DNA of 64,000 nt from Pedobacter sp. KBW06 (GTDB lineage: Bacteria > Bacteroidota > Bacteroidia > Sphingobacteriales > Sphingobacteriaceae): contig NZ_QAJL01000001.1 in NCBI RefSeq assembly GCF_003852525.1, positions 916,983-980,982 on the forward strand, written 5' to 3'. The notes under the pieces are model-generated. The model made no database searches and had not been told where the DNA came from. It saw nothing but the letters and a program-made list of their open reading frames with translations. The translations under genes and the position numbers were made by a program. The first letter of the stretch is position 1, and each line of letters begins with the position of its first letter. This document shows, one piece after another, positions 63,483 through 64,000 of this stretch.

Positions 63483-64000
63483 ATGGTAAAGGCTTCAAAA
63501 CCTTTCCTGATCATCATCTTATGCTGCGCAATGACTTCAGTCTATGCGCAGCATAGCTTTAAGCTGACCAATATCCCGGGAATGACGAGATATCAGGATT
63601 CGCTGATCAACCTCAGTGAGGGGGTCCAGAATGCCCCGGACAATGCAACACGCTTTTCCTTAAATGCGCAGTTCATTAAAACACTGGTCAATGCGCTAAA
63701 AACCCCATCCTCCGACAAGTATCCTTTCGATTCTTTAAAAAGAATCTCCATACTGCAGTCGCCGGACAAAAATTTCCGCATCTTTTCCTGGTACCTTCCT
63801 CTGGATGACGGCACTTACCGCTATTTTGGTGCCATACAAATGGCTTCAAAGGACGGTAAGTTAAAGCTATTCCCACTGATCGACGGTACAGAAAACCTGA
63901 AGGACAGCAATGCCATTACCGGTAATAAAAACTGGTATGGTGCCAATTATTATGAAATTGTCCCGATGACCGCCAATGGCAAAACAACCTGTTATGCCCT
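63483..64000 (+). CDS. secreted protein of unknown function, 5' part
   Basis: The gene starts with an ATG right after the thiolase stop and runs off the window after 172 codons. It has a signal peptide (about 1-23, ending SVYAQ) and then a mature part with RIFSWYLPLDDGTYRYFGAIQM. No family is recognised. The protein is exported; nothing further can be said until the rest is seen. Confidence 0.8.
   Translation, partial: MVKASKPFLIIILCCAMTSVYAQHSFKLTNIPGMTRYQDSLINLSEGVQNAPDNATRFSLNAQFIKTLVNALKTPSSDKYPFDSLKRISILQSPDKNFRIFSWYLPLDDGTYRYFGAIQMASKDGKLKLFPLIDGTENLKDSNAITGNKNWYGANYYEIVPMTANGKTTCYA

Overview
The window looks like chromosome of a Bacteroidota bacterium of the Sphingobacteriaceae type (Pedobacter or a near relative). 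The evidence is two SusC/SusD pairs, an ECF sigma/FecR pair, a CTnDOT-like Tra set, a few promoters of the Bacteroidota TTG/TAnnTTTG kind, and weak or absent Shine-Dalgarno sequences. Genus-level assignment is inference.

Left part (1-18.1 kb). Positions 2-5899 hold a tight plus-strand run: the tail of a TPR-like protein, an AhpC-type peroxiredoxin, an M17 leucyl aminopeptidase, a YceI-like lipoprotein, type I methionine aminopeptidase, a dihydroorotase with a changed metal-binding motif and a cofactor-dependent phosphoglycerate mutase, followed by a small gene broken by an in-frame TGA. Positions 6.8-15.7 kb are a glycan-use locus: ECF sigma, FecR anti-sigma, SusC, SusD and a GH92 alpha-mannosidase-like enzyme. 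An outer-membrane barrel protein and an astacin-type lipoprotein protease follow on the minus strand. The stretch 18.1-18.65 kb is a scar with an IS3-type transposase remnant and another gene fragment.

Middle part (about 18.65-58.2 kb) is an integrative conjugative element (ICE). It starts with small accessory genes and a histone-H1-like protein (18.65-24.4 kb). The tra operon runs right to left as TraE, TraF, TraG, three TraI-like paralogues, TraJ, TraK, TraL and TraM, with RteC upstream. Cargo includes two unknown proteins, a Crp-like regulator and a MauE / DUF6520 / TlpA / SusD / SusC block with a pair of sigma-like genes. The mobilisation module has MobA, a MobB relaxase and a MobC coupling protein whose Walker A motif is split by 13 extra bases, beside a hairpin array that could be oriT. 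Next come a Ser/Thr kinase, a metallophosphatase, a zinc-finger protein and a protein with an HEPN-like RNxxxH motif; this group is the best candidate for an undescribed (possibly defence) system. A tyrosine integrase closes the element. TraN and later Tra proteins are not in the window, so with the broken coupling protein the element may no longer transfer itself.

Right part (58.4-64 kb) is ordinary chromosome: two identical tRNA-Pro(TGG) genes, tRNA-Ser(GCT), a 7TM-HD phosphodiesterase, an SPFH/Arc pair, a thiolase and the start of a secreted protein.

Several non-coding stretches are strongly structured. The clearest is 46.83-47.08 kb, a multi-branched fold ahead of the sigma-like pair that may be an uncharacterised leader RNA. 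All homology calls are from reading the sequence; no search was run.
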